The notes under the pieces are model-generated. The model did no database searches. It was not told the DNA's origin and was given only the letters and a program-made list of their open reading frames with translations. Of a stretch of DNA of 64,000 nucleotides, positions 25,763 through 34,711 are shown piece after piece. The translations under genes and the position numbers were made by a program. The DNA is from Actinocrinis sp035653575 (GTDB taxonomy: Bacteria > Actinomycetota > Actinomycetes > Streptomycetales > Catenulisporaceae). Every line of letters starts with the position of its first letter. Within the stretch, counting starts at the first letter, position 1. The stretch spans positions 9,041-73,040 of the forward strand of contig NZ_DASRBQ010000156.1 of NCBI RefSeq assembly GCF_035653575.1. Direction: 5' to 3'.

Positions 25763-27172
25763 GTGACACGAATTGCGATCATCGGTGGTGGACCCGGCGG
25801 TTACGAGGCGGCGCTGGTGGCCGCGCGGCTCGGCGCGGAGGTGACCATCGTCGACCGCGACGGCATCGGAGGCGCGGCGGTGCTCACCGACTGCGTCCCG
25901 TCCAAGACCCTCATCGCGACGGCCGACGTGATGACCACCTTCGAGGACGCCCCGGAGCTCGGCGTCCGGATCGGCGACGACGCGGCGCGCTGCGTCACGG
26001 GCGTGGATCTGGCCCGGGTCAACGCGCGAGTCAAGGCGCTAGCCGCGAAGCAGTCCGAGGACATCGCCGAGGGCCTGGCGAAGGCCGGCGTGACCGTCGT
26101 GCACGGCGCCGGACGGTTGGCCGACGGCGGCGCCACGGTCGAAGTGGTGACGCCCGGCGATGGCGCCGGCAAGGGCATCGTGGAGAAGGTCGCCGCCGAT
26201 GCGGTCATCATCGCGACCGGCGCGCGCCCTCGCGAACTGCCCTCCGGTCGGCCTGACGGTGAGCGGATCCTGACGTGGACTCAGCTCTACGACCTCGACG
26301 AACTGCCCGAGGACCTGATCGTGGTCGGCTCGGGCGTGACCGGGGCCGAGTTCGCGGGCGCCTATCAGGCGCTGGGCTCACAGGTCACGCTGGTCTCCTC
26401 GCGTGACCGGGTGCTGCCCGGCGAGGACGAGGACGCGGCGCGCGTGCTCGAGGAGGTCTTCCAGCGGCGCGGCATGAGGGTACTGAGCCGGTCCCGCGCG
26501 GCCTCTGCGGTACGCGAAGGTGACCGCGTCACGGTCACGCTCGAAGACGGCCGCACGGTACAGGGCACCCACTGCCTTATGGCGGTCGGTTCGCTGCCTA
26601 ACACCGAGGACCTGGGCCTCGACGCGGCCGGCGTGGAGCGAACGCCCTCCGGCCACATCCTGGTGGACCGTGTCTCGCGTACCACTGCGGCCGGTGTCTA
26701 CGCAGCCGGCGACTGCACAGGCGTTCTCCCGCTCGCGTCGGTCGCCGCGATGCAGGGCCGCATCGCCGTGTACCACGCGCTCGGCGAGGCGGTGTGGCCG
26801 ATCAACCTCAAGCGGGTCTCCTCGAACATCTTCACCGCGCCGGAGATCGCCACGGTCGGACGCACCACGTTCAATGCGGAGAGCGACGATCCGAAGTTCG
26901 ACGTGGTCAAGCTGCCGCTGGACACCAACCCGCGGGCGAAGATGCTCGGCTTCCACGACGGCTTCGTGAAGCTTTACGCGCGCCCCGGTTCCGGGACCAT
27001 CCTCGGCGGCGTCATCGTTTCTCCGCGCGCCAGCGAGCTGATTCACCCGGTTTCGCTGGCGGTGGATCTGCACCTGACCGTGGATCAGGTCGCCTCGGTG
27101 TTCACCGTGTATCCGTCGCTGTCCGGTTCGATTGCGGAAGCGGCGCGCCGGCTGCACAGGGAAGAGGAATAG
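25763..27172 (+). CDS. lpdA: NAD(P)H-quinone dehydrogenase, LpdA type
   Basis: A flavoprotein of 469 residues in the pyridine nucleotide-disulfide reductase family. It has the N-terminal FAD motif GGGPGGYEA, but the redox-disulfide position reads GGAAVLTDCVPSKT, so only one of the two active-site Cys is present. That is the signature of M. tuberculosis LpdA, an NAD(P)H-dependent quinone reductase linked to oxidative-stress resistance, not a lipoamide dehydrogenase. The NAD motif VVGSGVTGAEFA is at about 180-191, and the C-terminal dimer domain ends YPSLSGSIAEAARRLH. It stands alone, converging on the carboxylase gene. Confidence 0.92.
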   Translation: MTRIAIIGGGPGGYEAALVAARLGAEVTIVDRDGIGGAAVLTDCVPSKTLIATADVMTTFEDAPELGVRIGDDAARCVTGVDLARVNARVKALAAKQSEDIAEGLAKAGVTVVHGAGRLADGGATVEVVTPGDGAGKGIVEKVAADAVIIATGARPRELPSGRPDGERILTWTQLYDLDELPEDLIVVGSGVTGAEFAGAYQALGSQVTLVSSRDRVLPGEDEDAARVLEEVFQRRGMRVLSRSRAASAVREGDRVTVTLEDGRTVQGTHCLMAVGSLPNTEDLGLDAAGVERTPSGHILVDRVSRTTAAGVYAAGDCTGVLPLASVAAMQGRIAVYHALGEAVWPINLKRVSSNIFTAPEIATVGRTTFNAESDDPKFDVVKLPLDTNPRAKMLGFHDGFVKLYARPGSGTILGGVIVSPRASELIHPVSLAVDLHLTVDQVASVFTVYPSLSGSIAEAARRLHREEE

Positions 27173-27203
27173 CCGTTACCGGCGATTTGGCGTGTGAAAG
27201 TTT

Positions 27204-27236
27204 CGGGCCGGGGCGATAGGAATTCGCCCCGGCCCG
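27204..27236. terminator. bidirectional terminator between lpdA and the carboxylase alpha gene
   Basis: A perfect 13-bp GC-rich stem with a 7-nt loop (27204-27216 with 27224-27236), midway between two converging stops. No T-tract. Confidence 0.8.
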
Positions 27237-27311
27237 CGCCGCTATCGGTATTCCGGTTCCGGGCTGGATTTCACGTGCGGTTCTGCCCGAGCCGGGTTGT
27301 TTTGTGTGGGT

Positions 27312-29078
27312 TTAGTCTTTGATCTCGCACAGGACCGCTCCGGCGGTGACGCCGGTGCCGATCTGCGCGGTCAGCGAGACCACGGTGCCGGCCTTGTGTG
27401 CCAGCAGCGGCTGCTCCATCTTCATCGCCTCGAGCACCACGACCAGGTCCCCGGCGGCGACCTGCTGGCCCTCGGTCACGGCGACCTTGACGATGGTGCC
27501 CTGCATCGGGGAGGTCAGCGCGTCCCCGGTCACCGCGACCGCCGCCCGGCCGCCGCCGGCGCGCTTCGGGGCTGCACGCCGCACGGCGCCGGCGCCCGCG
27601 CCTGGTGCGGGGGCGAGCGTAGCGGGCAGCACCACCTCCAGGCGCCGCCCGCCGACCTCCACCGTCACGCTCTGGCGCTCTTGCGTCTCCGGCGCCTCGC
27701 CGATCGGCCCGTCGTAGGCGGGCAGCTCCAGCTGCGCCTCGGTCTCGATCCAGCGGGTGTGCACGCTGAACGGCTGCGCGGGGTCGGCTGGCGCGAACGC
27801 CGGATCATCGAGCACCGCGCGGTGGAAGGGCAGCACCGTGGCCAGCCCCGCGACCTCGAACTCCGCCAGCGCGCGGCGGGCGCGGGCCAGGGCGTGCGCG
27901 CGGTCGCGGCCGGTGACGATCAGCTTGGCCAGCAGCGAGTCGAACGCCTGCCCCACCACGCTGCCGGTCTCGACCCCGGCGTCCACCCGCACCCCCGGGC
28001 CCTGCGGGGTGCGCCACGTGGTGATCGTGCCGGGGGCGGGCAGGAAGGAGCGGCCCGGATCCTCCCCATTGATCCGAAACTCGATGCTGTGCCCGCTCAC
28101 CTGCGGGTCGTCGTACCCCAGCGGCTCGCCGGCGGCGATGCGCAGCTGCTCGACCACCAGATCCAGCCCGGTGACCTGCTCACTGACCGGGTGCTCGACC
28201 TGCAGGCGGGTGTTGACCTCCAGGAACGAGATCGTGCCGTCCTGGCCCACCAGGAACTCGCAGGTGCCCGCCCCCACGTACCCGGCCTCTTTGAGGATCG
28301 CCTTCGACGCCGAGTACAGCTGCTCGACTTGCTCGTCCGACAGGAACGGGGCCGGGGCCTCCTCCACCAGCTTCTGGTGCCGCCGCTGCAGCGAGCAGTC
28401 CCGCGTGGAGACCACCACCACGTTGCCATGGGTGTCGGCCAGGCACTGGGTCTCCACGTGCCGCGGGCGCTCTAGGTACCGCTCCACGAAACACTCACCG
28501 CGCCCGAATGCCGCGACCGCCTCGCGTACCGCGGAGTCGTACAGCTCCGGGATCTCCTCAAGCGTGCGGGCCACCTTCAACCCCCGCCCGCCGCCACCGA
28601 ATGCCGCCTTGATCGCCACCGGCAGCCCGTGCTCGCGCGCGAACGCCACCACCTCGTCGGCCCCGGACACCGGCTCGCTGCTGCCGGCCACCAGCGGCGC
28701 CCCCACCCGTGCGGCGATGTGCCGCGCCGAGACCTTGTCCCCCAACGCCTCGATCGCCGCGGGCGGCGGACCGATCCACACCAGCCCCGCGTCGATCACT
28801 GCCTGCGCGAACGCCGCGTTCTCGGAGAGAAACCCGTACCCCGGGTGTACCGCATCCGCCCCCGAGGCGCGCGCCGCCGCCAACACCTTTTCTACCGACA
28901 AATACGACTCCGCTGCGGTCTCACCCCCCAACGCGAACGCCTCATCCGCCACCCGCACGTGTACCGCATCGCGATCCGGCGCCGCGTACACCGCTACCGA
29001 ACCGATGCCTACATCCCGACACGCCCGCGCCACCCGTACCGCGATCTCCCCACGATTCGCGATCAGCACCTTGCGCAC
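27312..29078 (-). CDS. accA2: Acyl-CoA carboxylase alpha subunit (biotin carboxylase + biotin carboxyl carrier)
   Basis: Carboxylates its own biotin using ATP and bicarbonate, for transfer to acyl-CoA by the beta subunit. The 588-residue product has the biotin carboxylase domain (KVLIANRGEIAVR at the start, the ATP-grasp glycine loop GGGGRGLK at about 160, EVNTRLQVEHPVSE at about 285) and a C-terminal carrier domain with EAMKMEQ, whose Lys is biotinylated. I prefer the GTG at 29078 (GGGAG 6 nt upstream) to the ATG at 29093. A 17-codon ORF lies 80 bp upstream. Partners pccB and accE are at 34.7-36.6 kb. Confidence 0.95.
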   Translation of the reverse strand: MRKVLIANRGEIAVRVARACRDVGIGSVAVYAAPDRDAVHVRVADEAFALGGETAAESYLSVEKVLAAARASGADAVHPGYGFLSENAAFAQAVIDAGLVWIGPPPAAIEALGDKVSARHIAARVGAPLVAGSSEPVSGADEVVAFAREHGLPVAIKAAFGGGGRGLKVARTLEEIPELYDSAVREAVAAFGRGECFVERYLERPRHVETQCLADTHGNVVVVSTRDCSLQRRHQKLVEEAPAPFLSDEQVEQLYSASKAILKEAGYVGAGTCEFLVGQDGTISFLEVNTRLQVEHPVSEQVTGLDLVVEQLRIAAGEPLGYDDPQVSGHSIEFRINGEDPGRSFLPAPGTITTWRTPQGPGVRVDAGVETGSVVGQAFDSLLAKLIVTGRDRAHALARARRALAEFEVAGLATVLPFHRAVLDDPAFAPADPAQPFSVHTRWIETEAQLELPAYDGPIGEAPETQERQSVTVEVGGRRLEVVLPATLAPAPGAGAGAVRRAAPKRAGGGRAAVAVTGDALTSPMQGTIVKVAVTEGQQVAAGDLVVVLEAMKMEQPLLAHKAGTVVSLTAQIGTGVTAGAVLCEIKD

Positions 29079-29157
29079 GTCAGGCTCCCTCATCCCAAAT
29101 TCCGAGAAGACCCCTTGAGTGTAGGCAGGCGTGAGAAGCCGCCGCCCGGAGGGATCA

Positions 29158-29211
29158 CTACTGAAGGTGCCGCCACTTGTTGTATGCGGCCCACAACCAA
29201 TCCTGCTGCAT
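29158..29211 (-). CDS. 17-residue Trp-rich small ORF upstream of accA2
   Basis: ATG at 29211 has a near-ideal AAGGAGA (29218-29224) with a 6-nt spacer; the peptide is MQQDWLWAAYNKWRHLQ, with three Trp, ending in TAG. It lies 80 bp upstream of the carboxylase start on the same strand and divergent from the rhomboid gene. The ribosome site is the best in its surroundings. It could be a leader peptide or a small membrane/amphipathic peptide. I do not recognise a family. Confidence 0.5.
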   Translation of the reverse strand: MQQDWLWAAYNKWRHLQ

Positions 29212-29352
29212 TACGCGTCTCCTTGTAATGAGGTGGGCGCTATGGTTCTTCTCACAGGGGACGTAAGGTACGAAGCCGAATGACGTCCCGGTGCGGAAAG
29301 AGAAGACCGAAGCAGACGACGCGATCGGCGCGTTAGGGGAGGGTGGCGGCGA

Positions 29353-30027
29353 GTGTCCATATCCGGCGGCTCGCTCGAGACGAGCAGGACGGACCGGCTC
29401 AAGGCGCAGGGCGCCTCGATGCTGGCCGAAATGCGGGTCGCGGCCGAGGTCACCGTCTTCGTCGTCGCCCTGATCTGGGTGGTGCAGGCGTTCAACGCCG
29501 CCGACGGATACCGCCTTGACGCTCAGTACGGCATCGTCGCGCGCAGCATCCCCTCGTTGCCGCACATCATCACCGCGCCGTTCCTGCACCTCGGCCTCGA
29601 TCACATCGAGAGCAACACGCCGCCACTGGCGCTGCTGACCTTCCTAGCCGCGCTTGGCGGCATCAAACGGTTCGTGTACGCCGCCGCGATGATCATCGTG
29701 GTCGGCGGACTCGGCACGTGGCTGGTCTCGCCGTCGAACAGCGATACTGTCGGAGCGAGCGGTCTGATCTTCGGACTGCTCGGCTATGTCGCGGTGCGCG
29801 GCCTGTTCGCCCGCTCGCTGTGGCAGGGGGTCTGGCAGATCGCGGTGGGTGTCGCCGTGTTCGTCTACTACCAGTGGACACTCGTTCTGCTGTACCCGTC
29901 CGCGACCGTCACTGCAATGCACATCTCCTGGCAAGGGCATCTGTGCGGCCTGCTTGCCGGGATTCTCGCCGCAGTGCTGATGTGGCGGCGCGGTAGACGA
30001 CTCGACGACGAGCCGGAACCCGCCTGA
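29353..30027 (+). CDS. Rhomboid-family intramembrane serine protease
   Basis: Cleaves membrane proteins within the bilayer. The 224-residue protein has about six helices, HIESN (His84 and Asn88 of the oxyanion HxxxN motif), catalytic Ser136 in GASG and catalytic His196 in WQGHLCG. A soluble N-terminus of about 30 residues precedes the first helix. GTG start chosen from the open frame; the ribosome site is weak. Divergent from accA2; substrate unknown. Confidence 0.9.
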   Translation: MSISGGSLETSRTDRLKAQGASMLAEMRVAAEVTVFVVALIWVVQAFNAADGYRLDAQYGIVARSIPSLPHIITAPFLHLGLDHIESNTPPLALLTFLAALGGIKRFVYAAAMIIVVGGLGTWLVSPSNSDTVGASGLIFGLLGYVAVRGLFARSLWQGVWQIAVGVAVFVYYQWTLVLLYPSATVTAMHISWQGHLCGLLAGILAAVLMWRRGRRLDDEPEPA

Positions 30028-30063
30028 CCCACCTACCTAGTCCCGATTCAGTCCCGACCCGGA

Positions 30064-31680
30064 GTGGCGCCAGTCGTGCCGATACCCCCGAAAAACCCCT
30101 CACGCGTGTTCCGCACCGCCCCCGCAAAGGCGGCGCTGGCGGTGGGCGGTGCCGCCGTCGCCGCCTGCGCCCTGCTGGCCTTCCCGGCGGCGGCCTCGGC
30201 AGCGTCCGGCTCGGCGGACCTCCTTATCCGGCCGTCGCATCCGTTTCCGAGTTTCAGCTTCCCGGTACCGCCGCCGACCACACAGTTCCCGACCTCCGGC
30301 GGCTCGACCATCGTCCCGGTGGGCGTGAAGAAGTCGAGCGCGCCGAAGCACTCGGATCAGCCCCAGTTCAGCTACGTCTCCACGTTCTCGCCACAGCCGG
30401 CGGCCTCAAGCGCGCCCGCGAACACCGCGAGCGCGAGCTGTCTCGCGAACGGCCAGCCGGTCCCGGGCCCGCGCGGTGACCTGGACCTTCCGGGCATCAA
30501 CGGCACGTCGCAGGACCCCGGCCACACCGGCGCGCTGCCGATCAACACGCTCGGCCCGACGGCGATGCTGCCGCCGCAGATCGACTCGGCGAATCTCGCG
30601 CAGCTCAAGGTGACTCGGCCCGTAGACGCGACCTCGACGAACCTGTCGATGGTGGCCAGTTCCGGCTACCGGTTCCCATGCGTGCACATCGAGGTCGGCC
30701 CGGGGCAGGGCTTCGCGAACGCCGAGTACGCGCTCGTCAACGCGGGTCTGGTCGCGGACGATCGGTCGGGTTCGACGGAGACCCTGACGTGGACGTACTC
30801 GACGATCCTGTGGTCTTACACGCTGCCGGGCTCGACGACCGTGCACCAGGGCTCGGGTGAGATCAACGCGCAGCCTGACCGGACGACCACCTCGCTCGTA
30901 ACGGACTCGAAGGCGGTAGCGGCGGGGACGATTGGCCTGACGCTCGTCGTCTCACTTGGGTTGATCGCGCTGTACATCATCGGTAGGCGCCGCCACAAGG
31001 CGCGGTACCGCGCGCGCTACTACCGACGCGCGGCGATCCGTGCAGAGCGCGAGGGGATGCCTGCGGCGCCGGTGTTCGCGATGCAGGCGACCGAGCCGGT
31101 CGAGCCGGCTGAGTCAGCCGAGATCTGGGAGCCGCAGCCGGGCGAAGCCGTGGACGTTGTGGAGGCTGCCGAGGTCGCCGAAGCTGGGGAGGCCGTCGTC
31201 GAGGAATCGGAGCTCGCCGAAGAACTGGAGTCGAAGTCCGAACCGGAAGCGGAACCGGTGGCGGTCGCGGAACCAGGCGGGGCGAAGAGCGAGCCGGAAG
31301 CCGAAAGCGAGCCCGCAACCGAGGACGTAGACGGCAAGTCCGACGCAGCGGATCAGCCGGAGGAGCCCGTCAAGGCGCAGCAGTCCGTTGAGGCTCAGGA
31401 GCCCGCCGAGCCGGAAGAGCCCGCCGAGCCGGAAGAATCGGCCGAACCGGAAGAATCGGCCGAACCGGAAGAACCAGCCGCAGCCGAGAAGCCGGCTGAG
31501 CCCGAGGAACCAGCCGCGGCCGAGGAGCCGGCTGAGCCCGAGGAACCAGCCGAGGTCGAAGCCTCCGCGTCGGCTGAGGAACCGGAATCGGAAACGGAGT
31601 CGGAGTCCTCAGCGGAGCCGAGCGAGTCGGAAGCCGAACCGGTACCGGGCGACGATCACGAACCGGCCGCTGCTCGCTAA
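30064..31680 (+). CDS. single-pass surface protein with long Glu/Pro-rich cytoplasmic tail
   Basis: A 538-residue protein of unknown function. A signal peptide (hydrophobic core about 24-45, cleavage after AASA) leads to an extracellular part of about 230 residues. A single TM helix (IGLTLVVSLGLIALYIIG, about 292-310) is followed by a strongly basic RRRHKARYRARYYRR patch, which places the rest inside. The last 200 residues are acidic repeats of the type EEPAEPE. GTG start 37 bp after the rhomboid gene; the pair may be co-transcribed, making this a possible substrate of the protease (inference). Confidence 0.75.
   Translation: MAPVVPIPPKNPSRVFRTAPAKAALAVGGAAVAACALLAFPAAASAASGSADLLIRPSHPFPSFSFPVPPPTTQFPTSGGSTIVPVGVKKSSAPKHSDQPQFSYVSTFSPQPAASSAPANTASASCLANGQPVPGPRGDLDLPGINGTSQDPGHTGALPINTLGPTAMLPPQIDSANLAQLKVTRPVDATSTNLSMVASSGYRFPCVHIEVGPGQGFANAEYALVNAGLVADDRSGSTETLTWTYSTILWSYTLPGSTTVHQGSGEINAQPDRTTTSLVTDSKAVAAGTIGLTLVVSLGLIALYIIGRRRHKARYRARYYRRAAIRAEREGMPAAPVFAMQATEPVEPAESAEIWEPQPGEAVDVVEAAEVAEAGEAVVEESELAEELESKSEPEAEPVAVAEPGGAKSEPEAESEPATEDVDGKSDAADQPEEPVKAQQSVEAQEPAEPEEPAEPEESAEPEESAEPEEPAAAEKPAEPEEPAAAEEPAEPEEPAEVEASASAEEPESETESESSAEPSESEAEPVPGDDHEPAAAR
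31340..31620 (+). repeat. acidic EEPAEPE-type coding repeat
   Basis: A degenerate array coding for Glu-Pro-Ala/Ser units in the cytoplasmic tail of the surface protein; units are mostly 12-18 bp and in frame. Confidence 0.65.
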
Positions 31681-31687
31681 CCGGCCG

Positions 31688-32923
31688 TTACCGGAAGATC
31701 CCGGTGTGCCCGAGCGAGTACCGGCCGGGCTGCGGATACACGCACAGACCGTGCGGTCCGCTGCCCACCGGGATACGCGCGATGAGATGCCCGTCGATCG
31801 TCGAGATCGCGTACACCTCCGCGTTGTACCGCCCCGTCAGCCACAACACCGTGCCGTCCGCTGACACGCCGCCCATATCCGGGCTCGCCTTACCCGGAAT
31901 GCGCCACAGCGCCTTCACCGAGCGCGTCGCGAAGTCGAGCACAGAGATCGAGCCCTCGCCACGGTTCGACACGTAAAGCGACTTGGAATCCCGGCTCACA
32001 TACAAGCCATGCGCGCCGAGCCCGGTGTGGATGAAACCGGTCACCTTGAAGTTGTCGCCGTCGAGCGTCCACAGCCCATTCGTCGCCATGTCCGCGACGT
32101 ACCAGACCGAGCCGTCGGGAGCTATCTTCACGTCCTGCGGCATCGCGCCCGACTTCAGCGTGACGACCCCGAGCAGCTTGTGCGCCGCCGTGTCCACCTT
32201 GAGCAGTTGGCCGGAGAACTCGCATGACGCGATGAAGTACGTGCCATCCGGCGAGAAGTCCGCGTGGTTCACGCCTGCGCACGGCACCGGCAGTATGTCC
32301 TGGATCGCCATCGTGTGCGGGTCACGGAACACGATCTGTCGGTTCGCCTCCGCCATCACCATGGCCGACTTGCCATCCGGGGTGAAGTAGAGGTTGTACG
32401 GGTCATTCACCGGCACCGGCTTGCCGAACGCACCGGTGCGCGGGTTGATCGGCGTGAGCGAGTTACCGAGGTCGTTGTTCACCCACAGCGTTTGCAGATC
32501 CCAGCTCGGTACGACGTGCTGAGGCTGATGCCCTACCGGTACCGTGCGCACAACCTTGTACGTCGCCGGGTCGATGACTGAGACCGTGTCCGAGTTGCTG
32601 TTCGGTACGTACACGTACGACGGCATGCCCTTCACCGCGTCGGACAGCTGATTCGGTCGATCGGCGGCGTAAAGGTCCTCGGGATTGTATTCAGGCATGC
32701 CCGCGAGACCCGACCGAAGCTGAATCGTCGGGGACGGAGACAGCGAGGCACCGCTTCCGGTCCGACGCGGCGTGCCGACCGCCGCCGCGCCTTGCGTCGT
32801 GTGTGAGCTGGCCGCCGAGCCGTTCGTCCCCGAACCGAACAGCGCACAGCCGCCGACCACCACACCTGCCGCCACGACGGCCGCGCCGCCCAACAAAGCC
32901 TGGCGTCGGCTGAGACTGTTCAC
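31688..32923 (-). CDS. YVTN-type beta-propeller lipoprotein
   Basis: A 411-residue exported protein. The N-terminus has a Tat-like SRRQALLGG motif and a lipobox ending at Cys26 of VVGGCA. The body contains repeated blades of the YVPNSNSDTVSVID/YVSNRGEGSISVLD type, as in seven-bladed YVTN/cytochrome d1-like propellers, which bind ligands or proteins at the cell surface. No catalytic residues can be assigned. Its start overlaps the upstream polysaccharide deacetylase stop by 4 bp, so the two are coupled. Confidence 0.88.
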   Translation of the reverse strand: MNSLSRRQALLGGAAVVAAGVVVGGCALFGSGTNGSAASSHTTQGAAAVGTPRRTGSGASLSPSPTIQLRSGLAGMPEYNPEDLYAADRPNQLSDAVKGMPSYVYVPNSNSDTVSVIDPATYKVVRTVPVGHQPQHVVPSWDLQTLWVNNDLGNSLTPINPRTGAFGKPVPVNDPYNLYFTPDGKSAMVMAEANRQIVFRDPHTMAIQDILPVPCAGVNHADFSPDGTYFIASCEFSGQLLKVDTAAHKLLGVVTLKSGAMPQDVKIAPDGSVWYVADMATNGLWTLDGDNFKVTGFIHTGLGAHGLYVSRDSKSLYVSNRGEGSISVLDFATRSVKALWRIPGKASPDMGGVSADGTVLWLTGRYNAEVYAISTIDGHLIARIPVGSGPHGLCVYPQPGRYSLGHTGIFR

Positions 32924-33759
32924 CGGTGTGCTACCTCCGGGATCGAGAGGGGCTGCGGGAAGAGCTCGGAAGCCGTGACGGCCTGCAAGCCGCGCGTGCG
33001 CAGGCCGTCCAGGATCGCCGGTAGCGCGGTGACGGTCCCGGCGTGGCCCAGGTGCATGGAGACCACGTCACCGGCGTGCACCGCTGACAGCACGTTGTGC
33101 ACGACCGCGTCCGCGCCGGGATCGGTGTAGTCGAGCGAGTCGAGGTCGTACGAGAGCACCGTCTGATAACCGGCGCGTACTGCCGCCGCGCGGACCGTAG
33201 CCGTCGCGTGCTGGGCTTGCGACGGGCGGAACCAGCGGCCGCGCGAGCCGGTCAACTGCTGCAGCCGCGCCGCACAGTCCTCGATCTCTGCGTAGGCGGC
33301 GTCCGCGCTGAGCGCGTCGATGTTGATGTGATGCTCGGTGTGATTGCCGAGTTCATGGCCGCCGTCAAGCACTCGGCGTGCCATCTGTGGATACGTGCCA
33401 AGCCACCGACCGACAGCTAGGACCGTGACACGCGCGCCGGCCCGCTCTGCCTCAGAGAGCAATGCGGTAGCGAGTGACGGCGTGCCGTCGCCATGAAACG
33501 TAAGGGCGACGCCGTTAGCGACGGCGGCACGCGGTACCGCGCTCCCGGATGCGGAGACGGTGACCGATGGACCCGTGCCCGACGCCGTGGAGGTTGCGGA
33601 AGGCCCCGGCCGCCCGGTGCTGGCTGCGTGACCCCCTCCGCCCGCCGACGAGCAACCTTCCGTCGCAGCCGCGACCGCACAGGCCGTCCAGGCTGCGCGC
33701 AAGGCGTCCCTGCGTGACAAGGACAGGATGCGCCACGGCTCGTCCTCCGGGACACTCAC
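32920..33759 (-). CDS. Polysaccharide deacetylase (NodB domain) lipoprotein
   Basis: A 279-residue exported carbohydrate esterase 4 homologue. A SRRDALR motif and hydrophobic stretch lead to a possible lipid Cys in EGCSS. Motif 1 reads TFHGDG where TFDDG is usual, so the catalytic base region is altered; motif 2 is GNHTEHH with both metal His; motif 3 is RWFRPSQ; the late His is in SMHLGHAG. Likely acts on wall or extracellular glycans if still active. GTG start with TAGGGT 6 nt upstream (leaderless). Coupled to the propeller lipoprotein. Confidence 0.85.
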   Translation of the reverse strand: MSVPEDEPWRILSLSRRDALRAAWTACAVAAATEGCSSAGGGGHAASTGRPGPSATSTASGTGPSVTVSASGSAVPRAAVANGVALTFHGDGTPSLATALLSEAERAGARVTVLAVGRWLGTYPQMARRVLDGGHELGNHTEHHINIDALSADAAYAEIEDCAARLQQLTGSRGRWFRPSQAQHATATVRAAAVRAGYQTVLSYDLDSLDYTDPGADAVVHNVLSAVHAGDVVSMHLGHAGTVTALPAILDGLRTRGLQAVTASELFPQPLSIPEVAHR

Positions 33760-33765
33760 GCACCG

Positions 33766-33771
33766 ACCCTA
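33766..33771 (-). promoter_or_regulatory. -10 hexamer of a likely leaderless promoter (deacetylase-propeller operon)
   Basis: TAGGGT on the minus strand, 6 nt before the GTG at 33759. Confidence 0.45.
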
Positions 33772-33824
33772 TGTGAGGCGGAGTCAGCAGGTAATCGCCC
33801 CTTTCGGCTAACAGAGTGAAGCGA

Positions 33825-34604
33825 TCAACCCTTCAGGGGATCTGGCCACAGATCGGCGACCGAGATGCCGAACTCGGCGAGCATCTGCCGCAGCAGCGGC
33901 AGCGAAAGACCGATCACGTTCGACGGATCGCCGCCGATCGACTCGACGAACGATCCGCCGATCCCGTCCAGCGTGAACGCTCCGGCCACGTTCAGCGGCT
34001 CGCCGGTGGAGACATAAGCCTCGATCTCGGCGTCCGAGATGTCGGCGAACTGGACCAGTGTCGCGCCAGCGCGGGTGACCTCGCGCCAGTCACCACCTCG
34101 GTCGCCCGTACCGCTACCGCCGCTGCTGCTGCCGGTGCCGCCACTGCCGTCAGCCCCGGCCCCGGCATCGCCTGCGCCGTCGCTCTCGACCGCACTGGCA
34201 TCCTCGGTGGACAAAGCAGCCTGTTCAGGCGTGGCCTCCGCGTCAGTGACCGCGTCAGCATCCGTGGGTCGGGTGTCGATCAGGCAGTGTCCCGTGACGA
34301 GAATGCCCTCCCGCCCCCGCATCGTCTTCCACCGCCTGATGGCGTCCTCGGCATCGGTCGGCTTCCCGAGCGCGTTGCCGTCCAGGTCGAGCACCGAGTC
34401 ACAGCCGATCACCAGCGCGCCCGGCTCCACTCGCCTGGCCACGGCGCGCGCCTTGGCCCGCGCCAGGACCAGCGCCAACTCGACCGGGCTCGTGGCGTCG
34501 AAGGCGTCCTCGTCTACGCCGCTGACGATCGCCTCCGGCGCGAAGCCCGCGTTGCGTAACAGGGTCAGTCGCGCGGGCGACTGGGAGGCCAGTACGAGTC
34601 TCAA
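33825..34604 (-). CDS. maf: Maf-like nucleotide pyrophosphatase with low-complexity insertion
   Basis: A house-cleaning nucleoside triphosphate pyrophosphatase (Maf/YhdE family). Conserved parts are LVLASQSPARLTLL at the start, the catalytic Asp in CDSVLD at about 70, and EIEAYVSTGEPLN toward the end. At 259 residues it is about 60 longer than usual because of a Gly/Ser/Asp-rich insertion at about 115-170. It begins with a rare TTG (34604) preceded by GGAAAG; no ATG or GTG fits the conserved N-terminus. It follows accE in the same direction. Confidence 0.9.
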   Translation of the reverse strand: MRLVLASQSPARLTLLRNAGFAPEAIVSGVDEDAFDATSPVELALVLARAKARAVARRVEPGALVIGCDSVLDLDGNALGKPTDAEDAIRRWKTMRGREGILVTGHCLIDTRPTDADAVTDAEATPEQAALSTEDASAVESDGAGDAGAGADGSGGTGSSSGGSGTGDRGGDWREVTRAGATLVQFADISDAEIEAYVSTGEPLNVAGAFTLDGIGGSFVESIGGDPSNVIGLSLPLLRQMLAEFGISVADLWPDPLKG

Positions 34605-34711
34605 GATCGCTGCTTTCCGGTCGCCGGATGATCAGATGGTCGGATGCCGTGCCGTGCCGAGGTCCTCATGGCTGGCGCGTCAACGATTCAACGCCCGACG
34701 CGCCAGCGCAA

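Noticed and set aside
25763..27172. Dihydrolipoamide dehydrogenase
   Set aside because: One of the two redox-active cysteines is missing, as in LpdA-type quinone reductases.
31388..31864. 158-codon Arg/Asn/Pro-rich frame
   Set aside because: Frame-shifted reading of the acidic repeat tail.
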